DNA of 64,000 nt, from NCBI RefSeq assembly GCF_030812195.1, contig NZ_JAUSSF010000003.1, positions 124,001 to 188,000 on the forward strand, read 5' to 3'. The notes under the pieces were generated by a model. It did no database searches and was not told the origin of the DNA. It saw only the letters and a list, made by a program, of their open reading frames with translations. This document shows, piece by piece, positions 1-8,822 of the stretch (positions are counted from its first letter, which is position 1; each line of letters opens with the position of its first letter). A program made the position numbers and the translations under genes. The stretch is from Chryseobacterium lathyri (GTDB lineage Bacteria; Bacteroidota; Bacteroidia; Flavobacteriales; Weeksellaceae).

Positions 1-625
1 GTAATCTTTTGAAAGACTGATCAGCCTTATGTGGATTTGACTTTTTGTATAGGTGAACAATAATTAATGTAATTATGATTGAAATAATCATCCCTATTAC
101 CGGCGCCATAAAAATGAACAGGAAGATAGGAATTACTTTCTCAAATTTTACAACACTCTGTGTCGTTACCTGATGAAGAGCATGCTTGCATGTCTCAAAG
201 AAGCCTAAATTTGGTTGTGCTACGGCCACATCATGATAATCCAGCATGAAAGCATTCATCAATGCTGCTCCCAAAAAACCACCAATTAAGGTATGTGACG
301 ATGAGGAAGGAATCCCAAACCACCACGTTAAAAGGTTCCATGCAATAGCTGCGACCAAACCTGAAAATATAACTTCAAGGTTGATAAAATTCTCATTAAC
401 GGTTTTGGCAATGGTATTACCAATTTTAAATTCGCCAATAATATAGGCTGCAATAAAAAATGCTGCAAAGTTCCAGAGTGCTGCCCAAAGTACAGCCTGA
501 AAAGGAGTTAAAACCTTTGTAGAAACAATGGTTGCAATTGAATTGGCTGCATCATGAAAACCATTAATATAGTCGAAAATTAAAGCCAAAGCAATAATAA
601 CCGTAAGTAAAATCGGAAATTCCAT
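1..625 (-). CDS. Inorganic phosphate transporter, PiT family (partial)
   Basis: The first 208 codons of a membrane transporter run off the left edge of the window, so the C-terminus is missing. The start is the ATG whose complement lies at 623-625. Residues 22-31 read GFHDAANSIA, the signature of PiT/Pho-4 phosphate permeases, and a second conserved patch GIPSSSSHT lies near residue 97. Several hydrophobic segments alternate with short loops, as expected for an inner-membrane protein moving phosphate with a cation. It lies 18 bases downstream of a DUF47 gene on the same strand; PiT-DUF47 pairs are a standard two-gene operon. Family call is firm; substrate is inferred from the family. Confidence 0.9.
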   Translation of the reverse strand, partial: MEFPILLTVIIALALIFDYINGFHDAANSIATIVSTKVLTPFQAVLWAALWNFAAFFIAAYIIGEFKIGNTIAKTVNENFINLEVIFSGLVAAIAWNLLTWWFGIPSSSSHTLIGGFLGAALMNAFMLDYHDVAVAQPNLGFFETCKHALHQVTTQSVVKFEKVIPIFLFIFMAPVIGMIISIIITLIIVHLYKKSNPHKADQSFKRL

Positions 626-643
626 TTCGTAAGTTATAATTGT

Positions 644-1282
644 TTAAGCGTATTTAATCATGATGTTCTCAATCGTGTTGGCAACATCCTCTGCTTTGTC
701 AGTTACTATTTCAAGATAATTAAGTACAGATGAAACTTTGATAATGTTAATGGCATCATTAGTTTCAAAAAGATCTACCATTGAGTTGGAAAGCAGGTCA
801 TCTGCAATGTTTTCAATAGAGTTCACTTTGATACATGCTTCTTTTACCTGATCCATATTTTTGAAGCCCTTAAGGTTTTTCATTGCATTCTGGATCTCAA
901 GACATGCCTTGTGGATCAATAATGAAAAATCTGAATAAGCCTTCATTTCAGGCGATTTGTACAGGAAGATGTATTTTGTGGAAGCGTAGATGTAATCAGC
1001 GATATCATCAAGGCCGGTTGCCAGTGTGTGAATATCTTCACGGTCGAACGGCGTAATGAAGTTTTTTCCTAATTCAACAAAGATCTCATGGGTAAGCTCA
1101 TCGTTTTTATGCTCGTAGTCACTCATTCTTTTCAACATTGTATCATCGTTAAGATCGAAATCTTTGATACCGTGATTAAAGTCTTCAGACATTGCAACTA
1201 GGTTCTCCGTTACTTTTTCAAAAAGCACAAAGAAAATTTTATCTTTTGGTTGAAAAGCGTGGAAAATATTACCAATCCCCAT
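644..1282 (-). CDS. DUF47 family protein, PhoU-like partner of PiT transporter
   Basis: A 212-residue, all-helical, charged protein of the DUF47 (YkaA/PhoU-like) family, thought to regulate or assist the PiT permease encoded just downstream. I use the ATG at 1282 (protein begins MGIGNIFHAFQPKD), the usual N-terminus of this family; the open frame continues 22 codons further upstream, but those residues look like translated leader sequence. No membrane segment is visible, so it is probably cytoplasmic. The role in phosphate uptake is known for the family and supported by the neighbour; it is not shown by the sequence itself. Confidence 0.85.
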   Translation of the reverse strand: MGIGNIFHAFQPKDKIFFVLFEKVTENLVAMSEDFNHGIKDFDLNDDTMLKRMSDYEHKNDELTHEIFVELGKNFITPFDREDIHTLATGLDDIADYIYASTKYIFLYKSPEMKAYSDFSLLIHKACLEIQNAMKNLKGFKNMDQVKEACIKVNSIENIADDLLSNSMVDLFETNDAINIIKVSSVLNYLEIVTDKAEDVANTIENIMIKYA

Positions 1283-1391
1283 TTTTATGTATTTATAATT
1301 TGAGTGCAAATTTCTTAAAAAAGGATTTGCCCTGAAACAATATAACATTAAGTTTTGTTAACATTAGGTTAACACTTGATTATCAAACAAA

Positions 1392-1414
1392 AAAACCGGC
1401 TAAAAGCCGGTTTT
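1392..1414 (-). terminator. Rho-independent terminator of the DEAD-box helicase gene
   Basis: Nine-base perfect stem AAAACCGGC / GCCGGTTTT with a 5-base loop. Read on the minus strand it is followed by a run of seven T. It lies 18 bases after the helicase stop codon and just before the upstream region of the DUF47 gene. Confidence 0.8.
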
Positions 1415-1432
1415 ATATATCTTTGAGATGCC

Positions 1433-3142
1433 TTAGTTTGCTACTTCAGCTCTCATTTCTTTTCCTTTAAATTTCATTGAAGGAATATTACTCATTACAT
1501 TTTCCTGAAATGATTTTTCCACTTCAAAGAAAGAGAATTTTTCTAGGATTTCAATATCACCGATTTCCGCTCTTTTTTTGCTTTTTCCGGCTGTCGCTTT
1601 ATTGATGATATCTAATACATCAAGCTTTTTCAACTGATCTTTTTTCCCAAGGTTGAAGAAGAATCTCACCATGTTTTCGTCCTTTCTTCTAGGCTTTCCT
1701 CCACGGTCTCTGCTATCTCTGCTTCCTCTGGTGTCACGATCTCCACGATCTCTTCCTCTGTCCCTGTCTCTGTCACGCCCTCTGTCTCTTCTTGAGTAAT
1801 CATCATCTCTGCTGCTGAACTTCTGCTCAACAAGATCATGCTTATCTTTGTAGTACAGCGCAAGATCTTTCAACTGGAACTGTAACAATTTATGAACAAG
1901 TTCTTCTTTAGTGAAAGCACTTAGATCAGGAATTAAGCTATCATTAAATTCAAAGATATCTTCTTCGTGCTCTGTAAATAATTTTTCGAAAACTCCTCCA
2001 ACCTGAGCTTTGATAATATCATCACCTGTTGGGATAAATTTTTCTACAATATCAATCTTAGTTGCAGATTTGATCTGCTTCAGTTTCCGGCTTTCTTCCG
2101 GCTTTATTAAAGCCATTGAAATACCGTCTTTTCCAGCTCTACCCGTTCTTCCACTTCTGTGAACGAATACTTCCGGATCATCAGGTAAAGAATAATGGAT
2201 AACGTGCGTTAAAGAGTTCACATCCAATCCTCTTGCGGCAACGTCAGTCGCTACAAGGATATCAATGTTTTTCAGTCTGAATTTCTTCATTACCGTATCT
2301 CTCTGCGCCTGGGAAAGATCTCCGTGAAGAGCATCCGCTGCATAACCATTCTGCATCAAGAAATCTGCAACTTCCTGAGTTTCCATTCTTGTTCTGCAGA
2401 AAAGAATAGAATACTGGTTAGGGTTTGCATCAATTAATCTCTTAAGAGCTTCTTTTTTCTGACGGTAACCTACCACATAATATTCATGCTTAATGTTCTT
2501 TTTAACCTCGTTAATAGAACCTACAGAAATACGGTGCGGGTTGGTAAGATAATTTTTAGAAATTCTCTCCACTTCCTTGTTCATCGTTGCCGAGAATAAG
2601 AAAGTCTGCTTTGTGTCCGGTGTTTCACTTAAAATTGTTTCCAACTCATCTTTGAAACCCATAGAAAGCATTTCATCAGCTTCGTCTAAAACTAACCAAT
2701 GAATGGCCGAAAAATCAAGTGCTTTTCTGTTGATAAGGTCGATTACTCTTCCCGGAGTACCCACGATAATCTGTGGTTTGTCCTTTAAAGAACGAATCTG
2801 ATCCATAATACTGCTTCCACCGTAAACCGCTGTGGTTTTGATGTCTTTCATGTACTTGGAATAATTTTTTATGTCTTTAGAAATCTGAAGACATAATTCC
2901 CGTGTCGGACAAAGGACCAAAAATTGGATTTTGCGACTCGTTTCGTCAATCATATCCAAAATCGGAAGCGAAAACGCTGCTGTTTTGCCTGTCCCTGTCT
3001 GCGCAAGTGCGATCAAATCGCGAATATCTGAAAGAATGAAAGGGATAGTCTGTTTTTGGATTTCTGTCGGGCTTTCGTAACCCAGTTCGCCAACTGCCTT
3101 AAGGATATCAGGACTTAAATTGGACTCCGTAAATAAATTCAT
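1433..3142 (-). CDS. DEAD-box ATP-dependent RNA helicase (DeaD/CsdA type)
   Basis: This 569-residue protein unwinds RNA, probably in ribosome assembly or cold adaptation. Visible motifs in order: Q motif around residues 22-29, Walker A AQTGTGKT at 47-54, PTREL near 79, DEAD at 153-156, SAT near 184, and HRSGRTGRAG in the second RecA-like domain. A low-complexity Arg/Asp/Gly-rich stretch near residues 445-490 precedes a C-terminal DbpA-type RNA-binding domain (VRFFFNLGKKDQL onwards). A perfect -7 box TATCTTTG (complement 3163-3170) predicts a leader of about 17 bases before the ATG. Subfamily naming (DeaD, CsdA or DbpA) is uncertain because RG-rich tails evolve fast. Confidence 0.93.
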   Translation of the reverse strand: MNLFTESNLSPDILKAVGELGYESPTEIQKQTIPFILSDIRDLIALAQTGTGKTAAFSLPILDMIDETSRKIQFLVLCPTRELCLQISKDIKNYSKYMKDIKTTAVYGGSSIMDQIRSLKDKPQIIVGTPGRVIDLINRKALDFSAIHWLVLDEADEMLSMGFKDELETILSETPDTKQTFLFSATMNKEVERISKNYLTNPHRISVGSINEVKKNIKHEYYVVGYRQKKEALKRLIDANPNQYSILFCRTRMETQEVADFLMQNGYAADALHGDLSQAQRDTVMKKFRLKNIDILVATDVAARGLDVNSLTHVIHYSLPDDPEVFVHRSGRTGRAGKDGISMALIKPEESRKLKQIKSATKIDIVEKFIPTGDDIIKAQVGGVFEKLFTEHEEDIFEFNDSLIPDLSAFTKEELVHKLLQFQLKDLALYYKDKHDLVEQKFSSRDDDYSRRDRGRDRDRDRGRDRGDRDTRGSRDSRDRGGKPRRKDENMVRFFFNLGKKDQLKKLDVLDIINKATAGKSKKRAEIGDIEILEKFSFFEVEKSFQENVMSNIPSMKFKGKEMRAEVAN

Positions 3143-3636
3143 TAAATATTTTAAAATTTTTGCAAAGATACAACAAATATTTGATTTGTTTTTGAATAAA
3201 GTTTTAAATATGTAATCTTTAATTCAGAATCCTTTAATATTTTGTTAATTTTTAAAAAATTAAATCCAAAAAAACATGGCCTGCGTTAAAAACATGTTAA
3301 ACATTATTTTTTTTTATTAAATTGGATTGATTTTTTCGGTATTATTTATGAATTTTCAAAAATAACATGATTCATGGTAAATTTTTCTTTAAAAATATTT
3401 TTCTTCCCAATCCCGATCTTTCCTTTAACCGCCACAGTTTTTAGGTATTTATTACTCAAATAATTAAGGATTTTTTCTTTCATCTTCAGTTATTTTTATA
3501 AATTATATTTTTTTTAACTGTAGTAATTGCTGCTTTTATTTAAGCATACGATGCTCTGTATAATTTTGGTCAACATCAGTTTATTTTTTAACTTGGCTTA
3601 AATAATTCAACAGCATATCATCTTAAACATTAAAAC
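3143..3636. other. 494-base AT-rich intergenic region
   Basis: Between divergent helicase and DUF2461 genes. It holds the helicase -7 box (TATCTTTG on the minus strand, 3163-3170), a perfect plus-strand -7 box TAATTTTG at 3561-3568 that would start the DUF2461 transcript about 65 bases before its ATG, and a weak 45-codon minus-strand frame listed separately. No structured RNA was recognised. Confidence 0.5.
3346..3483 (-). CDS. Possible small basic protein (45 aa), doubtful
   Basis: ATG-initiated frame of 45 codons in the long AT-rich gap. The product begins MKEKILNYLSNKYLKTVAV and is lysine-rich (11 Lys). Codon composition is not obviously random and the frame is more GC-rich than its flanks, but no family, ribosome-binding site or good -7 box was recognised. 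It could be a small nucleic-acid-binding protein or a chance frame; conservation in related genomes would decide. Confidence 0.2.
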   Translation of the reverse strand: MKEKILNYLSNKYLKTVAVKGKIGIGKKNIFKEKFTMNHVIFENS

Positions 3637-4299
3637 ATGAATATCATAAAGCCGGAAACTCTAACCTTTCTAAAAGATCTTACTGTAAACAATACCCGTG
3701 AATGGTTTAATGAAAATAAGGCTCTTTATACAGCAGCCCAGGAAAATGTTATTGCCTTTCTAGACGGACTGATCAAAGAAATGTCCGGTTTTGATGAAGC
3801 ATTGGGAAAAATTGACGGCAAAAAATCATTATTCAGAATTTACAGAGACACCCGATTTTCAAAAGACAAATCCCCTTACAAGACTAATTTCGGAGCCTCT
3901 CTCGGTATGGGTAAAGGGAGCCAGAAAGGAGGTTATTATCTTCATCTGGAACCGGGAAAATCTTTTCTGGCGGGCGGTATCTATATGCCGGAATCTTCTG
4001 TCCTGAAGGAAGTGAGGAAAGAAATTTCGTTGTATGGTGATGATTTTCTTAAGATCATCAACCAAAAAGAGTTCAAAAAGCATTTTGCAGAACTGGATCA
4101 GGATGATAAGCTGAAAAAAATTCCTCAGGGATTTGAGAAAGAAGATCCTATGGGTGAGTATTTGAAATTAAAGAATTTTATTGTGGTCTATACTATGAAG
4201 GATGAAGAAATCCTGGATAAAAATGCCATAAAAAACATGACCAAGATCTTTAAGCTTATGAAGCCTTTCAATGATTTCCTGAATGCACCTTTTCAATAA
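3637..4299 (+). CDS. DUF2461 domain-containing protein
   Basis: A 220-residue cytoplasmic protein covering the whole DUF2461 (TIGR02453) family length. Typical family features are the N-terminal NTREWFNENK motif around residue 18 and FRIYRDTRFSKDKSPYKTNFG around residues 67-87, followed by a Gly-rich strand and YLHLEPGKSFLAGGIY. The biochemical function of the family is unknown. The gene stands alone between a divergent helicase gene and a convergent mvaD gene, and a perfect -7 box TAATTTTG at 3561-3568 probably drives it. Confidence 0.85.
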   Translation: MNIIKPETLTFLKDLTVNNTREWFNENKALYTAAQENVIAFLDGLIKEMSGFDEALGKIDGKKSLFRIYRDTRFSKDKSPYKTNFGASLGMGKGSQKGGYYLHLEPGKSFLAGGIYMPESSVLKEVRKEISLYGDDFLKIINQKEFKKHFAELDQDDKLKKIPQGFEKEDPMGEYLKLKNFIVVYTMKDEEILDKNAIKNMTKIFKLMKPFNDFLNAPFQ

Positions 4300-4460
4300 A
4301 ATTCCGATTAACCTGCTTTGCGTAAAAACTGCATATTTTTAACACAAAGGTAGTTAGCTTGGAATTTTAAGGTTGAACAGATCAATCACATTGATTTGAT
4401 GAAGCTAAAACATTATAGTCTGATCAATTGTTGCAGTCTTTTTTAATTTGTATTAAAAGA

Positions 4461-4525
4461 ATCTGCTTGATCTGCTAAATCTGCAAGCGCAAAGGTCTCT
4501 CGTAGATTTAGCAGATCAAGCAGAT
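4461..4525. repeat. Long perfect inverted repeat (22-bp arms)
   Basis: Arms 4461-4482 and 4504-4525 are perfect reverse complements, separated by 21 bases, giving a very long hairpin in the convergent gap between the DUF2461 gene and mvaD. Each arm contains an imperfect internal repeat (ATCTGCTTG / ATCTGCTAA / ATCTGC). It could end transcription from both sides or be a copy of a dispersed palindromic element. No T-run follows either arm directly. Confidence 0.7.
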
Positions 4526-4556
4526 ATTGATTTTCTTTATTCTTTATCCTTTATCC

Positions 4557-5615
4557 TTAAAATTTCATTATATCCTTCACTACTCCATTCTTCTGGGTAT
4601 GCTGCAGTAATTCTGTTTCGATGAAAGCTTTAATCTTGTCTTCGGATCCGCAGTTTGGAAAAAGAAGATGAACATTGGCTCCTGCATCTAGTGTAAAGAA
4701 TAGCGGAAGACCTGTTTCCCTTCTAAAATCCCAGATCTTATTGATCACTTCCAGTGTTCCGGTTTTCATCAGGATAAAAGCAGGATCACTCATCATCATC
4801 ATGGCGTGAAGAGTAAGCGCTTCATGTTCTACAAGCTTGATAAACTGTCCTATCTCCCCACTTTTAAGAATTTCTTTCATCGGAACAAAGTTATCTCTTG
4901 CTTCCTGAAATCTTCTTTCAGCATAAGGATTAGTATTCATCAGGCCATGCCCCACGGTTGAGGAAACACTTTTCTGGCCTTCATGAATCAGCAGAACCCA
5001 GTCGTTAAAGTTTTTAAAAATATCATGAATTTCTGTATCAGGATATTTTACCGCAAACAGGTCCGAACTTCCTTCTACCTCATCTGATGTTCCCCAAACT
5101 ACCAGCCCGTTGTATAAGCTTCTGCACGCGCTTCCGCTTCCCAACCTTGCTAAAAATGACGCTTTTCTTAATGATTCTTCTTCAGATTCGCTTCCTGAAA
5201 ATTCCTTATCCAGTTTCATCAGGCATTTAGCTATAGCCCCAAATCCGGAAGCAGAGCTTGCAATCCCGGAACTGTGAGGGAACGTATTTTCTGTTCTGAT
5301 GATATATTTCCCTTTCAGTATCCACGGAAGATACTGCTCTATATTTCTAAAATATTTTTCTATTTTTTCAGCAAATTTCACCTCTTCATTTCCCGACAAA
5401 AAGGTTTGCACAGAGAATGTTTCGCCCGCAAAAAATTCCATAGAAGTATTGGTTTTACAATGATTCAGAGTATAACTTATACTTGGGTTGGCGGGAATCT
5501 GGTTATCGTATTTGCCCCAGTATTTGATCAGGGCAATATTGGATGGGCAGCTTTCTGAAACGGCCTGGGTATGGATGGTAAAATTTTGTTTTCCTAAAAA
5601 TTCCTGTGTTGTCAT
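4557..5615 (-). CDS. mvaD: Diphosphomevalonate decarboxylase
   Basis: A 352-residue GHMP-superfamily enzyme that decarboxylates mevalonate 5-diphosphate to isopentenyl diphosphate with ATP. The N-terminal region has PSNIALIKYWGKYD, the family hallmark, followed by the phosphate-binding loop SSGIASSASGFGA near residue 120 and SGSACRSLYNG near 160. Length fits the family. It marks the mevalonate route to isoprenoids, usual in Flavobacteriia. It lies 57 bases downstream of the acyl-CoA synthetase gene on the same strand and may share its transcript, though the functions are not obviously linked. Confidence 0.93.
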   Translation of the reverse strand: MTTQEFLGKQNFTIHTQAVSESCPSNIALIKYWGKYDNQIPANPSISYTLNHCKTNTSMEFFAGETFSVQTFLSGNEEVKFAEKIEKYFRNIEQYLPWILKGKYIIRTENTFPHSSGIASSASGFGAIAKCLMKLDKEFSGSESEEESLRKASFLARLGSGSACRSLYNGLVVWGTSDEVEGSSDLFAVKYPDTEIHDIFKNFNDWVLLIHEGQKSVSSTVGHGLMNTNPYAERRFQEARDNFVPMKEILKSGEIGQFIKLVEHEALTLHAMMMMSDPAFILMKTGTLEVINKIWDFRRETGLPLFFTLDAGANVHLLFPNCGSEDKIKAFIETELLQHTQKNGVVKDIMKF

Positions 5616-5672
5616 AGTGTAATTTAAAATAATAAAACTCTTGTGCGTTTTGTAGTCGATTAAGCTCTATTT

Positions 5673-7442
5673 TTAATACATTTTCTCTATAATAGCTGCA
5701 TATTTTTTAAGAACCACATTTCTTTTGACCTTCAATGTAGGTGTAATTTCGCCGGTATTGATGTCAAATTCGGCGGGCATTAATGTGAATTTTTTCACTT
5801 TTTCATAATCCGCCAGGTGAACCTGTAATTCTTTAATTTTTTCTTTATACAAAGCAATGATCTTCTCATGCTCCACCGCTTCTTCCCAATTGGTAAAAGG
5901 AATGTTGCTTTTCTTCATAAAATCTTGCAAGAACTCAAAATTGGGAACGATAAGAGCTGAAACAAACTGTCTGCCCTCCGCCACAAGCATGATCTGCTGG
6001 ATAAAATTATTATTGGTAAGAAGATTCTCAATTTGCTGAGGGGCCACGTACTTTCCGTTGGATGTTTTCATCAGGTCTTTTATCCTGTCTGTGATGATCA
6101 GGTTTCCTTTATCGTCAAATTTACCGGCATCTCCGGTTTTGAACCAACCGTCTTCCGTGAAAACTTTCTGTGTTTCTTCAGGCTTGTTGTAATATCCCTT
6201 CATGATGCCGTTTCCTTTGGTCTGGATCTCATCATTTTCACCGATACGGATCTCCACACCGGGTAAAGGTTTTCCGCTCGTTCCGTGCTCAAAATGTGTT
6301 AATGGGAAAAGTGTAAGTGTTGCTGTTGTTTCAGTCAGTCCATAGCCTACCGTGACATGGATACCCACCGAATCAAAGAATTTTGTAACTTCAGGTGACA
6401 GGGATGCTCCTCCACAAGGTAAGAACCACAACCTTCCACCCATCTTTTCTTTAATTTTACTGAAAACCAGCATATCTGCTACAGATTCCTTCACTTTTAA
6501 CCCGAAAGGAACCGGTTTTTCGTTTCTTCTCAGTTCCGCAGTCTGCCACCCTGCTGCCAATGCCCAGTTGAAGATTTTTTTCTTCAATGATGAACCTTCT
6601 TCTGCTTTTTCCAGCACTCCGGCATATACTTTCTGGAAAAATCTCGGCACAGCACACATCATGGTAGGCTTTACTTCTTCCAGGGTTTTGGCAATATTCT
6701 TTGGATCTTCCAGGAAATACACTCTTGCCCCACCATATAAACAAAGTAGGCTCCAGCTTCTTTCGAAAACATGGCTCAGCGGGAGAAATGCCAACGATAA
6801 TTCTTCTTCAAAGTTTTTGAATTTAAAAAATTCAAAGTGGGAATCGAAAGCTTTGATGAAATTCCCATGAGTAAGCATGACACCTTTCGGTGTTCCTGTA
6901 GTTCCGGAAGTATAAATCAGCGTAGCTGTATCGTCATATTCTTTTTTGCAGATCTCCAATTTAGAAGAGGACTTTGCAATGAAGTCTTCAAGATAAAAAC
7001 TATTGAATTCTTTCTTGATCCAAACTGATTTTTTGGAAACAATAATGGTTTTCAGCAGGCTTTCTTCTTTCTGCAAAAGTTCCAGGCATGCATCATACTG
7101 CTCCTGGCTGCCAACAAGCACAGCTTTTGCGGAAGAATCATTAATGATATATTCTGCCTGCTCCGCATTATTGGTGGAATAAACAGGTACGGTAACAGCA
7201 CCAATGGCCATTGAAGCCAGGTCAAAGATCATCCATTCAGAGGAATTATCCGAATAGATGGCTACTTTATCATTTTCCTGAATTCCTGCATTTTTCAGTG
7301 CATTTGCTGTTTTAAAAACGATTTCACTGAATTTTTTCCAGCTCAGCTCTTTCCAGGCTTCGTCTTTCTTTTTAAAGCCTATTGCTGATTTTACCGGATG
7401 TTTTTCTACATTTTTAAGGATAATTGCTGCTGCAAGATTCAT
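5673..7442 (-). CDS. Long-chain fatty acid--CoA ligase (AMP-binding)
   Basis: A 589-residue ANL-superfamily adenylate-forming enzyme that activates fatty acids to acyl-CoA through an acyl-AMP intermediate. Visible motifs: the P-loop-like LIYTSGTTGTPKGVMLTH near residues 175-192, VGYGLTETTATL in the A5 region, and GWFKTGDAGKFDDKGNLIITDR with A7/A8 residues before the small C-terminal domain. No signal peptide. Its ATG overlaps the stop of the upstream epimerase gene by four bases (ATGA), so the two are probably translationally coupled. The fatty-acid specificity cannot be read from sequence. Confidence 0.9.
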   Translation of the reverse strand: MNLAAAIILKNVEKHPVKSAIGFKKKDEAWKELSWKKFSEIVFKTANALKNAGIQENDKVAIYSDNSSEWMIFDLASMAIGAVTVPVYSTNNAEQAEYIINDSSAKAVLVGSQEQYDACLELLQKEESLLKTIIVSKKSVWIKKEFNSFYLEDFIAKSSSKLEICKKEYDDTATLIYTSGTTGTPKGVMLTHGNFIKAFDSHFEFFKFKNFEEELSLAFLPLSHVFERSWSLLCLYGGARVYFLEDPKNIAKTLEEVKPTMMCAVPRFFQKVYAGVLEKAEEGSSLKKKIFNWALAAGWQTAELRRNEKPVPFGLKVKESVADMLVFSKIKEKMGGRLWFLPCGGASLSPEVTKFFDSVGIHVTVGYGLTETTATLTLFPLTHFEHGTSGKPLPGVEIRIGENDEIQTKGNGIMKGYYNKPEETQKVFTEDGWFKTGDAGKFDDKGNLIITDRIKDLMKTSNGKYVAPQQIENLLTNNNFIQQIMLVAEGRQFVSALIVPNFEFLQDFMKKSNIPFTNWEEAVEHEKIIALYKEKIKELQVHLADYEKVKKFTLMPAEFDINTGEITPTLKVKRNVVLKKYAAIIEKMY

Positions 7443-8452
7443 GAATTCAGCTTTTTGTCGTTAATATAATTTTTAAGATGAAAATCAATGCTCTCTTTTA
7501 CAGGAATAAATTGATAATCAAGTTCTTTTTTAATTTTTTGGTTGGAAATGGTATTGAGTGATGATATGGATTCAACGTTTGATTTTGTGATGATTCTCAG
7601 TTTCGGAATCAGCCAGCCAAAAAGGATATTAGCGAATCTTCCCAGATTCAGCTGAAATTTCGTGAGGATCTTCGCATCTTTCAGACCAAGCTGCGACCTG
7701 ATCTGTTTTCCCAGTTCAGCATATCTTTTATTTTCAGAAATAAGAATAAAACGTTCTCCGAAAGCATTCCTGTCCATCAACTCAATGGAAATTTGAGCAG
7801 CATCTCTTACGTCTATATAACTTGTTCCGCCGGAAAATGTAAATCCATTTTTCTCAAAAGTAGGAAAGATATCTCCACTGCTCTGTCCCCAGTTTCCGCT
7901 TCCGATGATCATTCCCGGATTTACAATTATGGTGTTCAGCCCTTCAGCAGAAGCCCTCCAGACTTCCATTTCGGCAAGATGTTTAGAGATGGCATACGCA
8001 GAATGTTCTTCTTTGGAATTAAATTCTGAACTTTCGTCTAGTTCTCCATTTTCATTAAAAATATCCAGAACGGCGATGGTACTTACGTGCAGAAATTTTT
8101 TAACCTCCGAATCTTCGCATGCAAACAGCAGATTTTCTGTCCCTTTTACATTGGTATGGTACATTTCTTTTTCATCATGAGGATGAAAGCTTACTTTTGC
8201 GGCACAATGATACACTTCTTCTACGTCTTTTAAAGCAATCTGCAGTGCGTCCAGATCGTCAAAATCTACATCTACCCAGTCGATCCTATTAAAAAGATCA
8301 TCAGGGTCTTCTGTATAGAAGCCATAAGAATGCCTTACGTCGTTTAAATTGCTGCCCGGTCTTTTGGAGGCACGTACGTCTTTTCCTTTTTTCAGAAGTT
8401 CCAATACGATCACCCTTCCCAGAATTCCCGTTGCACCCGTTACAAAAATCAT
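7439..8452 (-). CDS. NAD-dependent epimerase/dehydratase family protein (extended SDR)
   Basis: A 337-residue extended short-chain dehydrogenase. The nucleotide-binding motif GATGILG is at residues 6-12. An active-site YxxxK is present (YAISK, in EEHSAYAISKHLAEMEVW), after STIAVLD. Resemblance is to the dihydroflavonol reductase-like group; the natural substrate is unknown. It is first in an operon with the overlapping acyl-CoA ligase gene, which hints at lipid or acyl-aldehyde chemistry, an inference only. A promoter with TTG, 20-base spacer and TATTTTAG lies just upstream. Confidence 0.85.
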   Translation of the reverse strand: MIFVTGATGILGRVIVLELLKKGKDVRASKRPGSNLNDVRHSYGFYTEDPDDLFNRIDWVDVDFDDLDALQIALKDVEEVYHCAAKVSFHPHDEKEMYHTNVKGTENLLFACEDSEVKKFLHVSTIAVLDIFNENGELDESSEFNSKEEHSAYAISKHLAEMEVWRASAEGLNTIIVNPGMIIGSGNWGQSSGDIFPTFEKNGFTFSGGTSYIDVRDAAQISIELMDRNAFGERFILISENKRYAELGKQIRSQLGLKDAKILTKFQLNLGRFANILFGWLIPKLRIITKSNVESISSLNTISNQKIKKELDYQFIPVKESIDFHLKNYINDKKLNS

Positions 8453-8474
8453 TAATTATTTACTTGATTGCTGA

Positions 8475-8505
8475 CTAAAATATGACAATATTTCCTATCC
8501 GGCAA
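8475..8505 (-). promoter_or_regulatory. Predicted Bacteroidota-type promoter for the epimerase-ligase operon
   Basis: On the minus strand TTG (complement 8503-8505), a 20-base spacer, then TATTTTAG (complement 8475-8482), one mismatch from TAnnTTTG. Predicted transcription start about 8471, giving a leader near 19 bases before the ATG at 8452. Confidence 0.5.
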
Positions 8506-8661
8506 TTCTTCCTTTTTCTGTAAAGATTTATGAAAAACTGCTTATGCAAATTTGCAATTTTTAAAGCAGAATTCCACTTAATTTAACCAATATTATCATT
8601 ATGAAGGTCTTTATATGCAGCAATCTTTCTGTCAGTAGAATAACAGATCAGTAATTTGAAT

Positions 8662-8800
8662 CACAAAAGTCACATTTTTTTAATACTTAATTTATTAAAT
8701 TATCTATAGAAAAGTGCTTCCGGAAATCTGTGATTTTATCTTACGCGTATTTCTTTATAGAAAATGATTAAAACTTTAGTTATTCTTTGTGACTTTTGTG
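8662..8800. repeat. Spaced inverted repeat CACAAAAGTCAC in a 370-base gap
   Basis: Twelve-base perfect arms CACAAAAGTCAC (8662-8673) and GTGACTTTTGTG (8789-8800), 115 bases apart, sit between the epimerase gene and the graspetide ligase genes. The intervening DNA is AT-rich and shows no gene. The layout resembles a decayed small palindromic element or a MITE-like remnant. Apart from this and the epimerase promoter I see nothing in 8453-8822. Confidence 0.45.
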
Positions 8801-8822
8801 GTTTTAAGTAGTCATGCCCTTT

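Noticed and set aside
246-446. 66-codon plus-strand frame
   Set aside because: Lies antisense inside the PiT transporter gene, whose conserved motifs are on the minus strand.
1666-1863. 65-codon Glu/Thr-rich frame in the helicase gene
   Set aside because: Alternate-frame reading of the repetitive Arg/Asp/Gly linker coding sequence.
6352-6870. 172-codon plus-strand frame
   Set aside because: Antisense shadow of the acyl-CoA ligase gene; no family features or start signals.
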